DNA of 64,000 nt from Phialocephala subalpina (taxonomy: Eukaryota; Ascomycota; Leotiomycetes; Helotiales; Mollisiaceae): positions 856,803 to 920,802 of the forward strand of contig FJOG01000014.1 of assembly GCA_900073065.1 (NCBI GenBank). Direction: 5' to 3'. Each line of letters begins with the position of its first letter. Position 1 is the first letter of the stretch. The notes under the pieces were generated by a model. The model saw only the letters and a list, made by a program, of their open reading frames with translations. It was not told the origin of the DNA and did no database searches. The translations under genes and the position numbers were made by a program. Shown here piece after piece: positions 12,255 through 24,276 of the stretch.

Positions 12255-14407
12255 TTATGCTTTTGCTTTTGCTTCTGCTTCCTCCTTTGCCTTGTAAGCT
12301 TGGTCGTGAATGGCAATGGCTCTGTTTTTTATCAGCTTGGGATTCTTCTCCTTTCATGGGTGTTTAGCTCACCTTCCGCTGGGATCGGTCTGTTTAGACC
12401 AAGTTGGTGTCCAGCGCATGACAGTTTCTGCGCAGTATGGTGGGAAGTGCTCATCGAACATCATGCGGTACCAGTAACTGGAATTCTGTTAGCAATCGTC
12501 ACCTAAAAATCCTCGTCAGACTTACGCTTCCTTTGTATCTGGAATGTCGCTGCCCCATTCTGGCTTTGGGTTCTTCATCATCTCATCAGTGACATGAAGC
12601 TCGGCGTTGTCTTTCAAAGCATCAATCCAGCCGTAGCCAACACCATCACTGAACTGCTCCTTTTGCCTCCACAGTACATGATCTGGCAGGTATGGCTTCG
12701 CTCCCGGCTCAAGGACCGAAACATCAAATGCCTTGCGCATAATGTACTTCTCCATTCGCTCGCCCTTGACTATCATCTTATCTTGAGGATCAATGTTCAT
12801 CGAAACTTCCAAAAACTATCTCCCTGTCAGTATTCTGGTCAAATCATGTTCCTGTTTTGAACGCTTACCTCCTTGTCCAAGAATGGGACACGAGCCTCAA
12901 GACCCCAAGCAGAAGTCGACTTGTTGGCTCTCAGACAATCAGACAAGTGCAAGTTCTTGACTCTGCGAACTGTCTCCTCGTGGAAGGCCTCCTTGTTCGG
13001 AGCTGCATGGAAGTAGAGATACCCTCCAAAGATTTCGTCACTACCCTCACCACTAAGAACCATCTTCACTCCCATAGCCTTGATTTTCCTAGACAGCAGG
13101 AACATGGGGGTCGAGGCACGGATAGTCGTCACATCATATGACTCCAAGTGATAGATAACATCTGTAAGGGCATTGAGACCCTCCTCAATGGTGAAGGTCA
13201 TGTCGTGATGTTTGGTTCCCAAGAACTTTGCAACCTCCTTAGCAGCCTTGGTATCAGGTGCATCGGGAAGACCGATAGAGAATGAGTTAAGCTGAGGCAG
13301 CCAGGTGACAGACTCGAGCTTTCCGTCCTCACTGATACCAACCAAGCCTTCTCCCTTGTCCTCATCCTCTCCGTTCTCTTCGGCAACACCATTCTTCATT
13401 TGCTCCAGAGCTTCCTGCTTCAAGCGCAAGGTCTCGCGTTGTGCGATCGATGCAACCAAACTCGAGTCGAGACCTCCAGACAGAAGCACACCGTAAGGAA
13501 CTTCAGCCATCAATCGCTTTCGGACCGACTTCTCGAAAGTCTCCCGCAAAACCTTATAGTCGACAGGTGTTGTAGGAATCTTTGCTGGGTCCCACCAAGA
13601 AGGCTGGAAATATCTGGTGGTAGTGTCGGTTTTCGAGTCATAAACATGACCTGGAGGGAAAGCAATAATCTTGTCGCAGACGCCAACCAAGCACTTCAAT
13701 TCAGAGGCGAAGAACACAGCTCCTGGAATTTTGCTTGCCCATCCTTGGTAGAAGCTGGTGATTCCAATCGGGTCGCGGGCCGCAATGACTCTGTCCTCCT
13801 TCTTGTCGTACAGAACGAAGGAGAACATACCATCGAGGTGCTTTGGCGCATCGATACCATATCGCATATACTATTCCTATGTCAACGCCATCTTCCAAAT
13901 CAATGCCTCATCCCTTACCAGTGGTATTATGACCTCGCAATCGGAGTGAGTCTTGAAGTGGTATGGGGTCTCGAGTGTCTTTCGGATGACACGATGGTTG
14001 TAGATTTCGCCATTGACAGCAAGAGCAATAGTCTCATCGCTGTTGGTAAGTGGCTGAGCTCCACTATCGACACCAACAATACTCAGACGTTCGTGGGCAA
14101 GAACTGTAAGGTGTTAGTCACACCTGAACTCGCGCCCCAAAGTTTGCTGCAGTCTTACTTGTGTTGTTGGCCAAAAAGCTTCCACTCCAATCTGGTCCCC
14201 GGTGACGGCACTGCTTGACCATTTTCAGGGCCGTAGGCTTGAATGCCTTTGCGTCTGGCACATGGTGGCATCCTGTTTGCGATCAACAGTTAGCCAGAGT
14301 TTTCAAGGGAGGCGAATTCCCTCTGCTGATTTCAAAAAATTGCGCATTTCCTCAAACAGGTAGCACACGGGTCGAATATCGGAATACTGACCAACAATCC
14401 CGCACAT
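12255..14407 (-). CDS. ASN1: Asparagine synthetase (glutamine-hydrolysing)
   Basis: Seven exons (14392-14407, 14159-14272, 13919-14103, 12869-13870, 12526-12815, 12373-12477, 12255-12321) give 592 residues. The enzyme makes asparagine from aspartate, glutamine and ATP in the cytosol. The protein starts MCGIVG, so Cys2 becomes the N-terminal nucleophile of the class II glutaminase domain. [19 protein letters not shown] and NGEIYNH are glutaminase motifs. The synthetase domain has the pyrophosphate loop [12 protein letters not shown] and the downstream [17 protein letters not shown]. The first exon is only 16 nt, recognised because it supplies MCGIV. The tail is Lys/Ala/Glu-rich. The second and later introns keep frame exactly. 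Confidence 0.95.
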
Positions 14408-15172
14408 CTTGCAATCGTGGCGGTGGAGGACCTTTTGGGGACTTTCGGATGACTCGTACGTGAATCTGTTGATGGATAATCAAAACAACTTCGGATTGGG
14501 GTGATATTTGAGGAACCAAATCAATTGGAATGTAGATCAATAGACAAGTGTATGAAGAAAGTGAGGTGTGCAGAAGGGAGCAATTGGAGCTGCGAAGTTT
14601 GGATATAAGTAGGTTCTTGGTATGACTCCAAATAATATTTCTCGGGCCTTGGTGGGGTCGTGGCCGATCTTCGGACTAATCGTGCACCTTAATGCAGGTG
14701 TGCGATAAGAAATCCACCTGTGCCCTTGAGCATTTCTCAAACGTACTCTATCGTGAAACCAGTCATCAGACGACTATTACAACAACCTTGGCGCCGTGGA
14801 GAGGTCAGATGGAATCCGGATTTTCGAAAAGCTTCACTTATCCCACGCTGTTTCCCCTCATTCCCCCCGCAGAGGTGGGAGATTGGGGGCTCTATCAGCT
14901 GATCGTGGCTACGTCCATGCTCGTGTGCATCCAAGCAAAGCACAGGCTGTCACATAAGCTATGCAGGACGCTGTAAAGAAGTCTGATTGTTCCCAATTAC
15001 GTAGGTCTATTTGGAGACTTGTATTCTTTTCCCACTTAATCCCTCAGCTACCCCATAATTGAAAGTTGCCCCGTGATGCTCTTGTCCGTTAACTGAGAAA
15101 GCCCTTGCAAATCCCAACCAACGCCTATGCTCAAATTGCCCACCCATACATGATCATCCCGCTGAAAGACTC
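14408..15172. other. Intergenic, asparagine synthetase promoter
   Basis: Upstream of the asparagine synthetase start and downstream of UBC9. No gene or RNA recognised. Amino-acid control sites may lie here, but I cannot point to a convincing one. Confidence 0.45.
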
Positions 15173-15748
15173 CTAAGGTGCTGGGTTATCCCGCACGATT
15201 CGCTTGATCTTGTTCTCGTACGCCGCGCGATCCTTCTTGAATAGGTTGTATGCATCAGCCTGGGCCGGGGATTCTGGATTGGGGTCGTCGAGGAGATCTT
15301 GAACACCGAGGAGAATCTGCTTGATGGTGATAGCGGGCTTCCAGCCTTCCTCCTCATTGAGAATCGAGAGACAGACCGTACCGGATGGATAGACGTTCGG
15401 GTGGAACAATGGGGGGACGAATTTGCCTGTGATCATTAGTACTCATTCCCACGAGATAGATTCAGGAACGACTCGTACACTTTGGGGGCTTTGTGGGATA
15501 CTCTGCCACGTGTATTAGCATGTGCCTGCAAGCCAAACATGCTGCGACTCACCATCGGGGAATATGACGCTCAGCTTGAAGAGACCACCCTCCCACAGAG
15601 TCTTCTCCTTGCCTGGTATTCCGCACTCCCAAACCTTCAGATCAAGGACACCAGCATTATTGCGTTGTGGCTTCGCATAGAATCCGAATGGATGATCACG
15701 TCGCCATTGCTTGCGCTCCTCCTGCAGACGATTCTGGCAAAGAGCCAT
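15173..15748 (-). CDS. UBC9: SUMO-conjugating enzyme UBC9
   Basis: Three exons (15553-15748, 15479-15502, 15173-15426) give 157 residues, exactly the family length. UBC9 is the only E2 for SUMO. It takes SUMO from the E1 and passes it to substrates, mostly in the nucleus. Seen: start [20 protein letters not shown], the FGFYAKPQR region, and the E2 core [16 protein letters not shown] with the active-site cysteine. [18 protein letters not shown] and the end [11 protein letters not shown] follow. The 24-nt middle exon (EYPTKPPK) is easily missed; without it the frame appears to break after the FPD motif. It is divergent from PEX19. Confidence 0.97.
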
Positions 15749-16289
15749 GGTTGTTGTAGGCGCTCGATGTACCTTTAACGCGAGAAGATTGTGAAGATCG
15801 ATGTCGCGACTTGATGAAGCTGACAGGAAAAGAAACCCGAGATTGAAACCTCAGATGGTCTTAACCGCGATAATCAACACTGCGAAAGCCTTCCTTCCTA
15901 CCTTGCGAGAGGCTGCAACAGGTAGGTTGTGTATTGTTCGTTGTCGCCGAGTAATGAGGCTGAAGGAAGGAAGAAGGCTCAAGTCGCGAGATTTTATGGA
16001 CCCGCGATTGCGATTGCGAAGCGAGGGACGGAAAGAGTGACCAGGATGTTCAACCATGCCTCGGTCATTCAAGAGTGAATAATTTCAAAACCTTTTCATA
16101 TTAAAGGCGAACATCAGAAATTCATAAGGTCTTTTGCATTTTTGATCATCTTTGAACGTTCCTACCCAGCCTAGCCTCCTGAATCTAGACTTTGCCTTTC
16201 TTCAACCCCGCACAGCGCATGCGATTGCTGTAATCAATCGTCACAAGCCGATCGAAGTGTTCAACTCTTTGTGCAGGAAACCTTGTTAG
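15749..16289. promoter_or_regulatory. Divergent promoter region, UBC9 / PEX19
   Basis: These 541 bases separate the two start codons. No specific sites identified. Confidence 0.4.
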
Positions 16290-17446
16290 ATGAGCACCAC
16301 AGACATGGAGAAGAAGCCAGGAGACCTAGAGGGTCTGGCAGAGAAGTCTGAGAAGATCTTAGAGAAAGAAGCAGCAACAACCTCAAAGCCAACAGCAGTA
16401 GCCCCCAAGTCGCACGAAGCTACAACATCAGGAGACATTCCAGACCCAGATGAAGATGACCTGGACGATTTAGATGGTAGTTCTTGATCCCAAACTCTCA
16501 GATAGCAAGGCTGACGTAACCCTCTAGATATGCTCGACGAGTTCTCCCCTTCGAAACCAGAATCTACCCCCTCCAAAGCTCCCTCCGGCCCCGGCAGACC
16601 TGAACCCCAAGCCCCAATCGCAGACTTCCTTCCAGAAGGCCTTTCCGACGAAGAATTCGCAAAGCAATTTCAAGCAGGCATGGCAGAGTTGATGGGTGAA
16701 ATAGAAACCACTCCAGATATGCAGGCGCAACTAGAGACCATGCTGAAGGAGCTTGGTGGGGCAGCTGCTCTTGGAGAAGCAGCTGGCTTAGGCCCTACTC
16801 CTGTTCCCTCATCAAGCAAGGATAAAGAAACGGCCAAAGCAGGACCATCTGCGGGAGCAAATCCAACAGAAGAGTCGTTCCAGGAAACCATCAAGAAGAC
16901 AATGGAGCGGATGCAGACAAGCGGAGATCAAGCTACTGCAGCAGCTGCGAGTGAAAACTCAGACGACATACTGGCAGAGATGATGAAAGCTATGCAATCA
17001 GGAGCTCTGGATGGTGAAGGGGGTGAAGAGGAGTTCTCAAAAATGCTACTGGGTATGATGGAGCAGTTGACTAACAAGGAAATCCTATATGAGCCGATGA
17101 AGGAGCTGGATGACAAGTTCCCTGATTGGATGGAGAAGAATAAAGGGAAAGTTGAGGCAGCGGACTGGAAGAGATACCAGGAGCAGCAAATATACGTGAG
17201 AGAGATAGTGAAGAGGTTTGAGACGAAGACTTATAAGGATGAGAATGCTGCAGATAGAGAATACATCGTCGAAAGAATGCAGAAGGTTCGTAGTATTCAT
17301 TTCATTAGTATTGACTCTGTACTAATTTTATACAGATGCAAGCAGCTGGATCACCACCTCCAGATCTGGTCGGAGATATGGCAGCAGCTCAAGAAGCTTT
17401 TGGGGCAGCCGCCGCAGGGCCTGAAGAAGGTTGTCCTACACAATGA
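16290..17446 (+). CDS. PEX19: Peroxin 19, peroxisomal membrane-protein chaperone
   Basis: Three exons (16290-16476, 16528-17285, 17336-17446) give 351 residues. PEX19 binds newly made peroxisomal membrane proteins in the cytosol and delivers them to PEX3 on the organelle. The N-terminal half is acidic and disordered (PDPDEDDLDDLDD, then MLDEF). The C-terminal half has the helical cargo-binding domain, with LLGMMEQLTNKEILYEPMKEL, KFPDWMEKNKGK and RYQEQQIYVREIVKRFE. The last exon ends EEGCPTQ, a CaaX box that predicts farnesylation, as known for PEX19. The last exon is essential: reading through the intron would lose the CaaX end. It converges on the next gene with 170 bases between stops. Confidence 0.95.
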
Positions 17447-17616
17447 AGAAAGCCCAATGCCAATAGCCTTGACAGAGCCCGTGATCGTGTACTCTAACAT
17501 GAAAAGTAATGGCAATGATGCCTACAAGGCCGAAGTTGATGACTCAGATGATATTCGCCCCAAACGCCTACGCTCAGAAATGCTGATCAAAAATTCGAAA
17601 CACCCGAACTCCAACA

Positions 17617-18523
17617 CTAGCTCATATCCATCATGTCCTGGTCTTCCAGATAAATAGAAGGCTGTTGTTGATTTGATAAGCGCTGCTCTTCCTGAATAAC
17701 ATCCATAAAGATATTATCGTACTCGTCATCATCGCTTCCATATGGAGTCTCTTGGTGTTGTTGCGACGGTGTCGTAGGCTCTTGATTATCCCACATCAAC
17801 GTGTTCATCTCTTCCTCCGAAGGTCTCGACTGGTTTCCATCCTGTGTGAGATACCCAAGCATCGCCTCAAGCTCTTGCTCCTCCTTCATCGCGACTTCAT
17901 CAGCCATCAACTCATCTATCACTTATTAGCCTCATCCTATATCACTTCTCCCTCCCAGAATTTGACATACCAAGACTCAACTCCTCCTCACAATCAGCAT
18001 CAGCCTCAATCCCCATAATTTCCCGCCTCCTCCTCTCCTCCAGACGTCTCTGCTCAGCAACCCAGATACACCTCATAATCTCATCATCCCCACCCCTATC
18101 CCTCCACTTCTTCTCCTCACTCTTCTCTCTAACTCCCTTTAAGAACAATTTCCTCCTCGTTTCCCTCCCTTCATCCGCGCTTCCTCGTCCATGGATCAAT
18201 GGATTTACTTTCGTGGTTCTTTTGCTGAAATTGCTTTCTTTACGTGAAGGGGGTGGTGATGGCAATGCGCCTTGTTCGTTTTCGGAAGATGGTGAGGTAA
18301 GGCTGAAGTTGTATGGCGATTCGGGTTTCATCTTAGGTGGTTTCGATGGAGAAGACATGATTGTATCGGAGGCGCAGACGCGTGAAGGCACATTTGAGTC
18401 GCGGGGTGAGAGCGGAGAGGGCGAATTGCGGAGTGGTGAGGAGGAGAGGGGAGATGGATGGACTGGTGTGTAGTAGTGAGATTGATCGTGCGTGTTCCGT
18501 AATCGGGGAAGCATGCTGAACAT
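17617..18523 (-). CDS. Unknown basic protein with acidic C-terminus
   Basis: Two exons (17971-18523, 17617-17921) give 285 residues from the ATG at 18523. The N-terminal 100 residues are Ser/Pro-rich with SP motifs that could be kinase targets. A conserved-looking charged helical block follows (RRKLFLKGVREKSEEKKW, then IMRCIWVAEQRRLEERRR), probably a coiled coil. The C-terminus is acidic and Gln-rich and includes YDNIFMDVIQEEQ. The intron donor at 17970 and acceptor at 17922 keep the frame. The start is uncertain: the frame stays open about 120 nt upstream of 18523, and another frame at about 18640-18700 reads TDIYDNLMLMFENEE, which may be an upstream exon. I do not recognise the family. Confidence 0.65.
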
Positions 18524-19008
18524 TGTGGTGGTGGTTTTGATGTTGAAGGATGATGGGGGAGGAAGTTGAGATGGATCGGTGGACGCGCTTGTGGCTGAGA
18601 GCGCGATTTCCTCGCGTAAAGTGGAGCTTGTCTTGTTCCGGCCGATATCACCTCTTCATTTTCAAACATCAACATCAAATTGTCATAAATGTCCGTCAAT
18701 CCCTGGTACATTCAGTTTTATACATGAGATAGCACACATTTCTCATTTCAGCTATGATTCTGCGCAATTATGCCACCATCGGGTATTGCCTTCCAACCAC
18801 GCCATCACCCTTAAATTTCAAAGTTAACTTTCAAGTCCAGCAGACGCGATCATCCCAGATCTAGGGTAGATATCCTTCCGCCGCAATCTTATCGTACAGG
18901 TATGCTAAATGCATAGCAAACCAAAAGAGCAATGTGCCCCAACGCCTCCGCTAAGGGTGTAGAGACATCAACCTTTCCCAGATTTTTCCAGCCGTACCGC
19001 TGCTCCGC
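18524..19008. other. Intergenic or 5' region of the unknown basic protein
   Basis: Contains the possible upstream exon near 18640-18700 (minus strand). Otherwise nothing is supported. Confidence 0.35.
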
Positions 19009-20544
19009 TCAACCCTCATGCTCAGTTTCCGTCTCCGCTGCCACTCGAAGTTCATAACTGAGATCGAAACATTCCGCCAGCAGATCATTCACGCTACCCT
19101 GGCCCTCGGGAATATCCTCTCCAACCATGAACTTTCCATCCACTCTCATGTTGTCAATCGAGTTGAGCTTCATGCTGTACGGATACAACTCTCTTGGTGA
19201 GCTGACACCTCCAGAATTCTTGACCTCAATAAGGCACCGTCTCAAAGTCTGGAGTTGGTTGTACACAGGTAAGAGTGCCTCAGAAACAGGTTCCGACGAG
19301 ACCATGAGGTAGTAAATGTATGCATAGCTCCGCCTGACCAGATACAGCAGGGTCTGTGATCGTCAGCGACTGCAATGTTGAAATCACTTGCATTAAACTT
19401 ACGCGCTGGACATAAAGCTCGGCAAAATGCCCTTCAGCATCCACGAAGTTACCATCAACACGGCTCTCATCAATCTTATCCAGTTGCCTTTGGTAATCAT
19501 AGAGGTCTGTTTCTCGAAGAGACCAAGCTTGTGTCAACGACAGTTTCTCGAGCTTGTTGCGAATATCGAAGAGGATCTGGTATGGTTCATTGAAGGCTTC
19601 TGGGATCTTTCCTTTTCTGGGAAGAGGTCAGTACGAATATTTTAACCTCAAAACAGGGTACCTACCGCTCAAGGACAATCTCTGACCAATGCAGGCACTT
19701 AGACAAGAGTTCGCCAACTTCTTCGTTACTAGCAGGCACTTCACCGCTGGCAGTCATGAACTTTCCATCCACCCTCTGCGCATCAATCTCCTTCGCCTGA
19801 GCCTGAAGTTTTATAACCTCGGTTGCCGAAAACTGTTGAGTAAATATATCAGCGCAGTTCTCTCGACTTCTCAGCCTTTCGAAGACTCACTTTTGTCCTT
19901 GTGTTTGCAAGTGATATGGATCGCAAGATTGAGATAAGTTTCTCATGTATCGCAGGCAGTCCTTCGCCCAGACGATCGAGCCGGCTTTGGAGATTTGAGA
20001 GTGATATTTGGCATACTTCAATGCGATTCCTGAGAAGAACGATGAGTTTCGGCGAATACTCTCCTTCGGCATTCTTGACAATCTCTCTGATCCGATCGAG
20101 GGTATGCGAGACATGCGTGAGATCTTTCGCTGAGTACAGGTCCACCTCCGTCATATGGTCAAGTAATCGCTTGATAGTTGAAGTCAAGGCATACGCAGCA
20201 GGAGCTTCATTGTTCCGTCCAATGGTCATGAAAAACAGGGAGAGAAGCTGGAAACATCCATCCAAGACGCGGTCGACTGCTCCAGTCAGAGGTCTTGGCA
20301 CGTGTCCGTCGTGATTCCGATACTGACCTTGGTTGCTTTCTTGAGGCTTATCGAGCCGAACCTCATTGAGATCTTTAACCTGGTCGACTGTCCTGTCATA
20401 GAGAGCCATTACATCCGAGGACTTGACATAAGTTGATCTGTCTTGCTTCAGAAGCGTCAACTCATCTCGTATGCGTAGCAAGCTATCCAGGATAGGTTTC
20501 TCCCGGGGATCCAAAGGAAGGGGGAGCGTAGGAGTGTCAGCCAT
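19009..20544 (-). CDS. DUF2408 family protein
   Basis: Four exons (19891-20544, 19666-19832, 19403-19616, 19009-19353) give 459 residues. It is recognised as the fungal DUF2408 family from RIRDELTLLKQDRSTYVKSS and the LYDRTVDQVKDLNEVR block near the start. Two RVDGKF-type motifs recur (QRVDGKFMTASGE, MRVDGKFMVGEDIPEG), with a related SRVDGNFVDAEG between them, so the C-terminal part appears to hold internal repeats of one helical unit. No signal peptide or membrane segment. Function unknown; cytosolic or nuclear by default. It is divergent from ribosomal protein P1. Confidence 0.85.
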
Positions 20545-21042
20545 TTCGCCCAGTTGCTGAGATTCCGTGACAAGATAAGGTTCGTGGTTAGATCTCTTGA
20601 GGAATGGTAGTTGGAGTCATGTAATGAATGAATGTCCTGGATGATATCAACTACTCCCAAGGCACAAAGCATGCAGAGGAACACGAATATGCAGATTATC
20701 TGAGATTCTTTTGAGATGACATCTGCAGCTCCCACGCGGGGTATCGGAGGGTCAAGAGGGGCTAAACCAGAGCTAACAGGGTTAGAGCTGAATCATCAGA
20801 GTGAGAGTACGGCAATTGGCCCGCTTAGCCAGCCAATCAATAACTCAGAGCTGTCCCCACTCCACTTCCTACTGCATTTCCAAAATTCGAGTGTGCACCT
20901 TGAATTTCGCGACGATCAACCAAAGTTCCTTCACGAGAAAAACTAAATCTTACGACAACGCAAGGTGAGTCGCATACCATACAACCATCTGGAGAGGAAG
21001 AATCGAGACTAACCAGAGTTTCCGAACTGACAGATTCTCAAC
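20545..21042. promoter_or_regulatory. Divergent promoter, DUF2408 gene / ribosomal protein P1
   Basis: 498 bases between start codons. A telobox-like AGGGTTAG lies at 20778-20785; TTAGGG-type sites are common in fungal ribosomal-protein promoters. The P1 5' untranslated region seems to carry an intron, 20965-21033 (donor gtgagt, acceptor ctgacag), ending nine bases before the ATG. Confidence 0.4.
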
Positions 21043-21571
21043 ATGTCGAACGCTGAGCTCGCTGTCTCCTACGCGGCTTTGATCCTCGCCGATGACGGTG
21101 TCGATGTCACTGTACGATCCCAATCCCTTCGAAATACTACGAGAAGCATGAGCAGGACCAGAGGGTGCTAATACATGGTGTTCAGGCCGACAAATTACAA
21201 ACTCTCATCAAGGCCGCCAAGATTGAGGATGTTGAGCCCATCTGGAGCTCTCTCTTCGCCAAGGTACGAAACAATTCACCACGAACTGGGAAAATGAGGT
21301 CATATTGCTGATACTTTGGATTTGCAGGCTCTCGAAGGCAAGGATGTCAAGGACCTGCTGTTGAACGTCGGATCAGGTGGTGGAGCTGCTGCTGCGCCAA
21401 CTGCCGGTGGTGCTGCGGGAGGTGAGGCCGCTGCTGAGGAAGCCAAGGAGGAAGAAAAGGAAGAGGGTACGTTTGGTTCCACAATCTGCGATGTTTCGGA
21501 CGGGCATACTGACCTTTCTTACAGCCAAGGAGGAGTCAGACGAGGATATGGGTTTCGGTCTCTTCGACTAA
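21043..21571 (+). CDS. RPP1: 60S acidic ribosomal protein P1
   Basis: Four exons (21043-21111, 21186-21263, 21328-21466, 21525-21571) give 110 residues. It is part of the lateral stalk of the 60S subunit, which recruits translation GTPases. The start [18 protein letters not shown] and the [20 protein letters not shown] helix are the P1 dimerisation domain. An Ala/Gly hinge, a Glu/Lys-rich stretch and the universal stalk tail [12 protein letters not shown] follow. P2 is excluded by the N-terminal sequence. Multiple small introns are usual for fungal ribosomal-protein genes. Confidence 0.97.
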
Positions 21572-22362
21572 GCGCGTTTCTTCAACTTTCCTGTCTGTAC
21601 TTCAAATGCATGGCCACGGTTTTCTCGGTGCAACATTTGGCTGGTTGGTCGAGTAGCTTTCGATAGATAAGCAAGCTCTTGAGGAATTCTGCATACCGCA
21701 TCAGGCCTATGTGAACCGACGATGTGACGTACGTGGGGATTGGGATTTTCAGCATACTCTCTCGGAGTTGGCGCTACAAATTTCGAACCAATGGAAGTCA
21801 TATTGCACAGGAACCGCATTTCTGCCTGCGCTATACAAACGGAGTGAATTGCGCCGCCAGAAGCCACGATCCCACATTTTCCCGGGAAAGCTAGAAGATC
21901 CGGAACACCGTTTCTAACCAATACTCTGCAAGCTAGTGTCTTGGACAATGGTCTCCAAGTGGTTGCCACAATGGCGTTTCTCCAGACGCACAGATCTGTC
22001 AACGGAAGCAAGCTTGTTCTTGGCCCCTGCATTGTATGACAATGCCATGCTCAGCAAACGGACGAGCATTTTTCTTTCAATCCAGAGTTACACCCCCACA
22101 CAACACCAATCCTTTAGAGCTTCATGCCAGTGCATAATCCGAACGTGTCTTTCAAGCGTGAACTTTTGCTTTGGTCATTGCAGCATCTGTGGCAACAAGG
22201 TAACACCTACTTGCCCATTGCAATGGATGTACGCCTATATGAAGAGCAAGCTCTCTCATCCAGTGTCGATCCGCTTCAATACGTTTGAGCATTCGGCCTC
22301 GAACTGCTTCAACTACATTTGAAAATCCAACCAGCTCAACTCAAACCTTCCACGCGTTCAAC
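21572..22362. other. Intergenic stretch
   Basis: 791 bases between P1 and the secreted-protein gene. Small open frames lack any supporting signal. Confidence 0.5.
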
Positions 22363-23045
22363 ATGAACTTCCTCTTCGCTGCAGCCGTTCTCCTCCTCCA
22401 TCTCGCGGCCGCAATCCCCACGCCAGCCGCACTCCCACGCCAGCCGCACTCCCACGCTCTTGCACAACCATCACTCCCACCTCTTTGCAACAGCTCGATA
22501 ACACCTGGCCCGATGTCCCAGTCTCTCGAGCACTCTTCTCCGGGAGTTCAAACCTGATGGTCACGCACGACAACATCAACGCAAGCAACCCAACCCACAG
22601 CCTCCAGCTCCTCGAATTTTCCATCCCACCCTCCTCCTCCACCTGCCAACTCCAAATCACCGACCCCTCCTGCAGCACCACGTTCACAAACTCAACCGAT
22701 TACATCGTACCCCTCCCCGTCCATCTGAAAGTAATCTCCCTCCACCAAAACTCTTTGCCTACCAACGGCTCGATTTGCTACAACGACATCTTTGGGTCTG
22801 ACGCCGCCGTAGTCTTGTCATGGGATTTTGGAGATGTGACGATGAGTGCAGGTGATACGAAGATATTCAATAGTGAGGGATGCCCGAGACCCACGACGAA
22901 CGGAGAGAGCGGGAAGGTGTGGTATGTGATTGATTATGAGATGGAGGAGGTGGAGGGGGAGTGGAGTGAGTGGATGATGTTGCAGCAGGATGGGAATTTG
23001 GAGAAGAGGGTGGAAATGAATGGGGTTTATTTGACTTATTGCTGA
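22363..23045 (+). pseudogene. Small secreted Cys-containing protein, frameshifted by a 17-bp duplication
   Basis: The ATG at 22363 opens a signal peptide (MNFLFAAAVLLLHLAAA, cleavage near IPTPA). The frame is then broken at an exact 17-bp tandem duplication (22419-22435 and 22436-22452) and stops at 22555-22557. Counting one copy only, the signal peptide joins in frame to a long downstream frame that ends at 23045. That part contains CTTITP, STCQLQITDPSCSTT, a single Cys in SICYND, EGCPRP and a terminal YLTYC, plus several N-glycosylation sites. An even set of cysteines after a signal peptide fits a disulphide-bonded extracellular protein. No intron can remove the extra 17 bases without losing the signal peptide. 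Family not recognised. It could be a true allele, a recent mutation or an assembly error. Confidence 0.7.
22419..22452. repeat. 17-bp exact tandem duplication
   Basis: Two adjacent identical copies of cacgccagccgcactcc, followed by a five-base start of a third copy (cacgc). The length is not a multiple of three and breaks the secreted-protein reading frame. Confidence 0.95.
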
Positions 23046-23427
23046 GGCGCACACAAGCAGTGAGAGGAGTAGGAGAAGGGGAGAGTTTGTATTCGGGTGT
23101 TGCTGAGGAGTTGAGAACCGAGGGGTAGGATTTAAGTGCGAGATTGAGGTTGATGTGACGATTGATGATTTGGGATGATTTGTGTTGTAGTTGGGAATGC
23201 GTTGTGAAGTTTTGATAGACTGGGATGGATGAAAGAGCTGGATGACTATGACTTAGGCGAAAATGGAGCATTTTAAAATTCAAGCCAAACGTACGATTCT
23301 GGATCTGGTCATTCCGTGGAAGTACTGTATGTACAATATCCTGAGATGAGGTCTTGAAAAGGTTTCAATCTCTATTTTGAATCGAGCTTTCAGCTTTGCG
23401 ACTCTCTCAACTCTCTCCAGATTCCAC
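23046..23427. other. Intergenic, between convergent genes
   Basis: 382 bases between the secreted-protein stop and the YCII-gene stop. Nothing seen. Confidence 0.5.
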
Positions 23428-24035
23428 TCATGGGAACTCATGTCTGAAAGCACACTTGAAGGGGTAAATTTGAACCTGTACCATGTCGTCAGCAACCTCA
23501 TTAGATTCAAACATACACCAGAGACCAACTCACTTTCTCAAGATCCCAAACTCCCTCCCTCGCATAAATATCCCCCTTCAAAATCTCAAGCACCTCCTCC
23601 TTCGAGCTCGCCCACGCAACAACCGTACTCCCATTGATCTTCAATCCCTCTCCCTCCTTTGGTACCTCATCCAGCAATGCACCTTTTCATCATGAGCTCA
23701 CATACTCGTGACGGGCCCAGCCCAATGTTCAGGAACAGGAATGAGGACTCACCGCCCATTTTGAAGTGGCCCTTCTCCAGTGCTGCTTTCAGGCCTTCGA
23801 AATGCGCTCTTGTCAAAAGATCAGTTATATGAATATGATCTGAAGGACGGACGGCATACGGTCTGATCTCCATCCTCTTCGCCAGTATTCCTGGGTAGTC
23901 AGGAATAACACACAACCACTCGAACTTTTCCGGTGCTGTCGCCATTGTTCTCGCTGCAAGTCTTCTGTAGGAGTTTAAAGTTGAAAGGCTGAATTGTGAG
24001 CGAAGGATACGAGAAGGTGATGCTAGAAGGGACAT
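23428..24035 (-). CDS. YCII-domain protein, probably mitochondrial
   Basis: Three exons (23753-24035, 23534-23682, 23428-23475) give 159 residues. The first 30 residues are basic and Ser/Leu-rich (SRILRSQFSLSTLNSYRRLA), like a mitochondrial presequence, with an internal Met (MATAPEK) as an alternative cytosolic start. The remaining about 120 residues match the YCII fold: WLCVIPDYPG, the R-P-x-H-x-x-H region SDHIHITDLL, GALLDEV, and the end DIYAREGVWDLEKVQIYPF. YCII proteins are small alpha/beta dimers of mostly unknown function with a conserved His/Asp pair. The last exon is only 16 codons. Confidence 0.88.
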
Positions 24036-24276
24036 TTGATTAGATATTGAAGGGTCAAGAGGTGGGATGGGAATTTAGAGCTTGTGTGGGACTGGACTGT
24101 AGTGAGTGGTGTGAAGCGTGATGGGTGTACGCCCTTCGGTTGACTGGATTGTTGATGATTTGCTGCTCTCGGATAGTGGGGTGTGATTTCAATGCAGACA
24201 CGCCAGAATGTCTAGACGACGCGTCTTCGAATTTTAGGAACTCAGGGCGAGGAAGCTTGTTACGAACATTGTCGAC

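Noticed and set aside
15503..15552. Apparent frameshift in UBC9 after the FPD motif
   Set aside because: Explained by a 50-nt intron followed by a 24-nt exon; the protein is then full length.
16477..16527. Apparent early stop in PEX19
   Set aside because: A normal intron removes it; the last intron also explains the apparent loss of the CaaX end.
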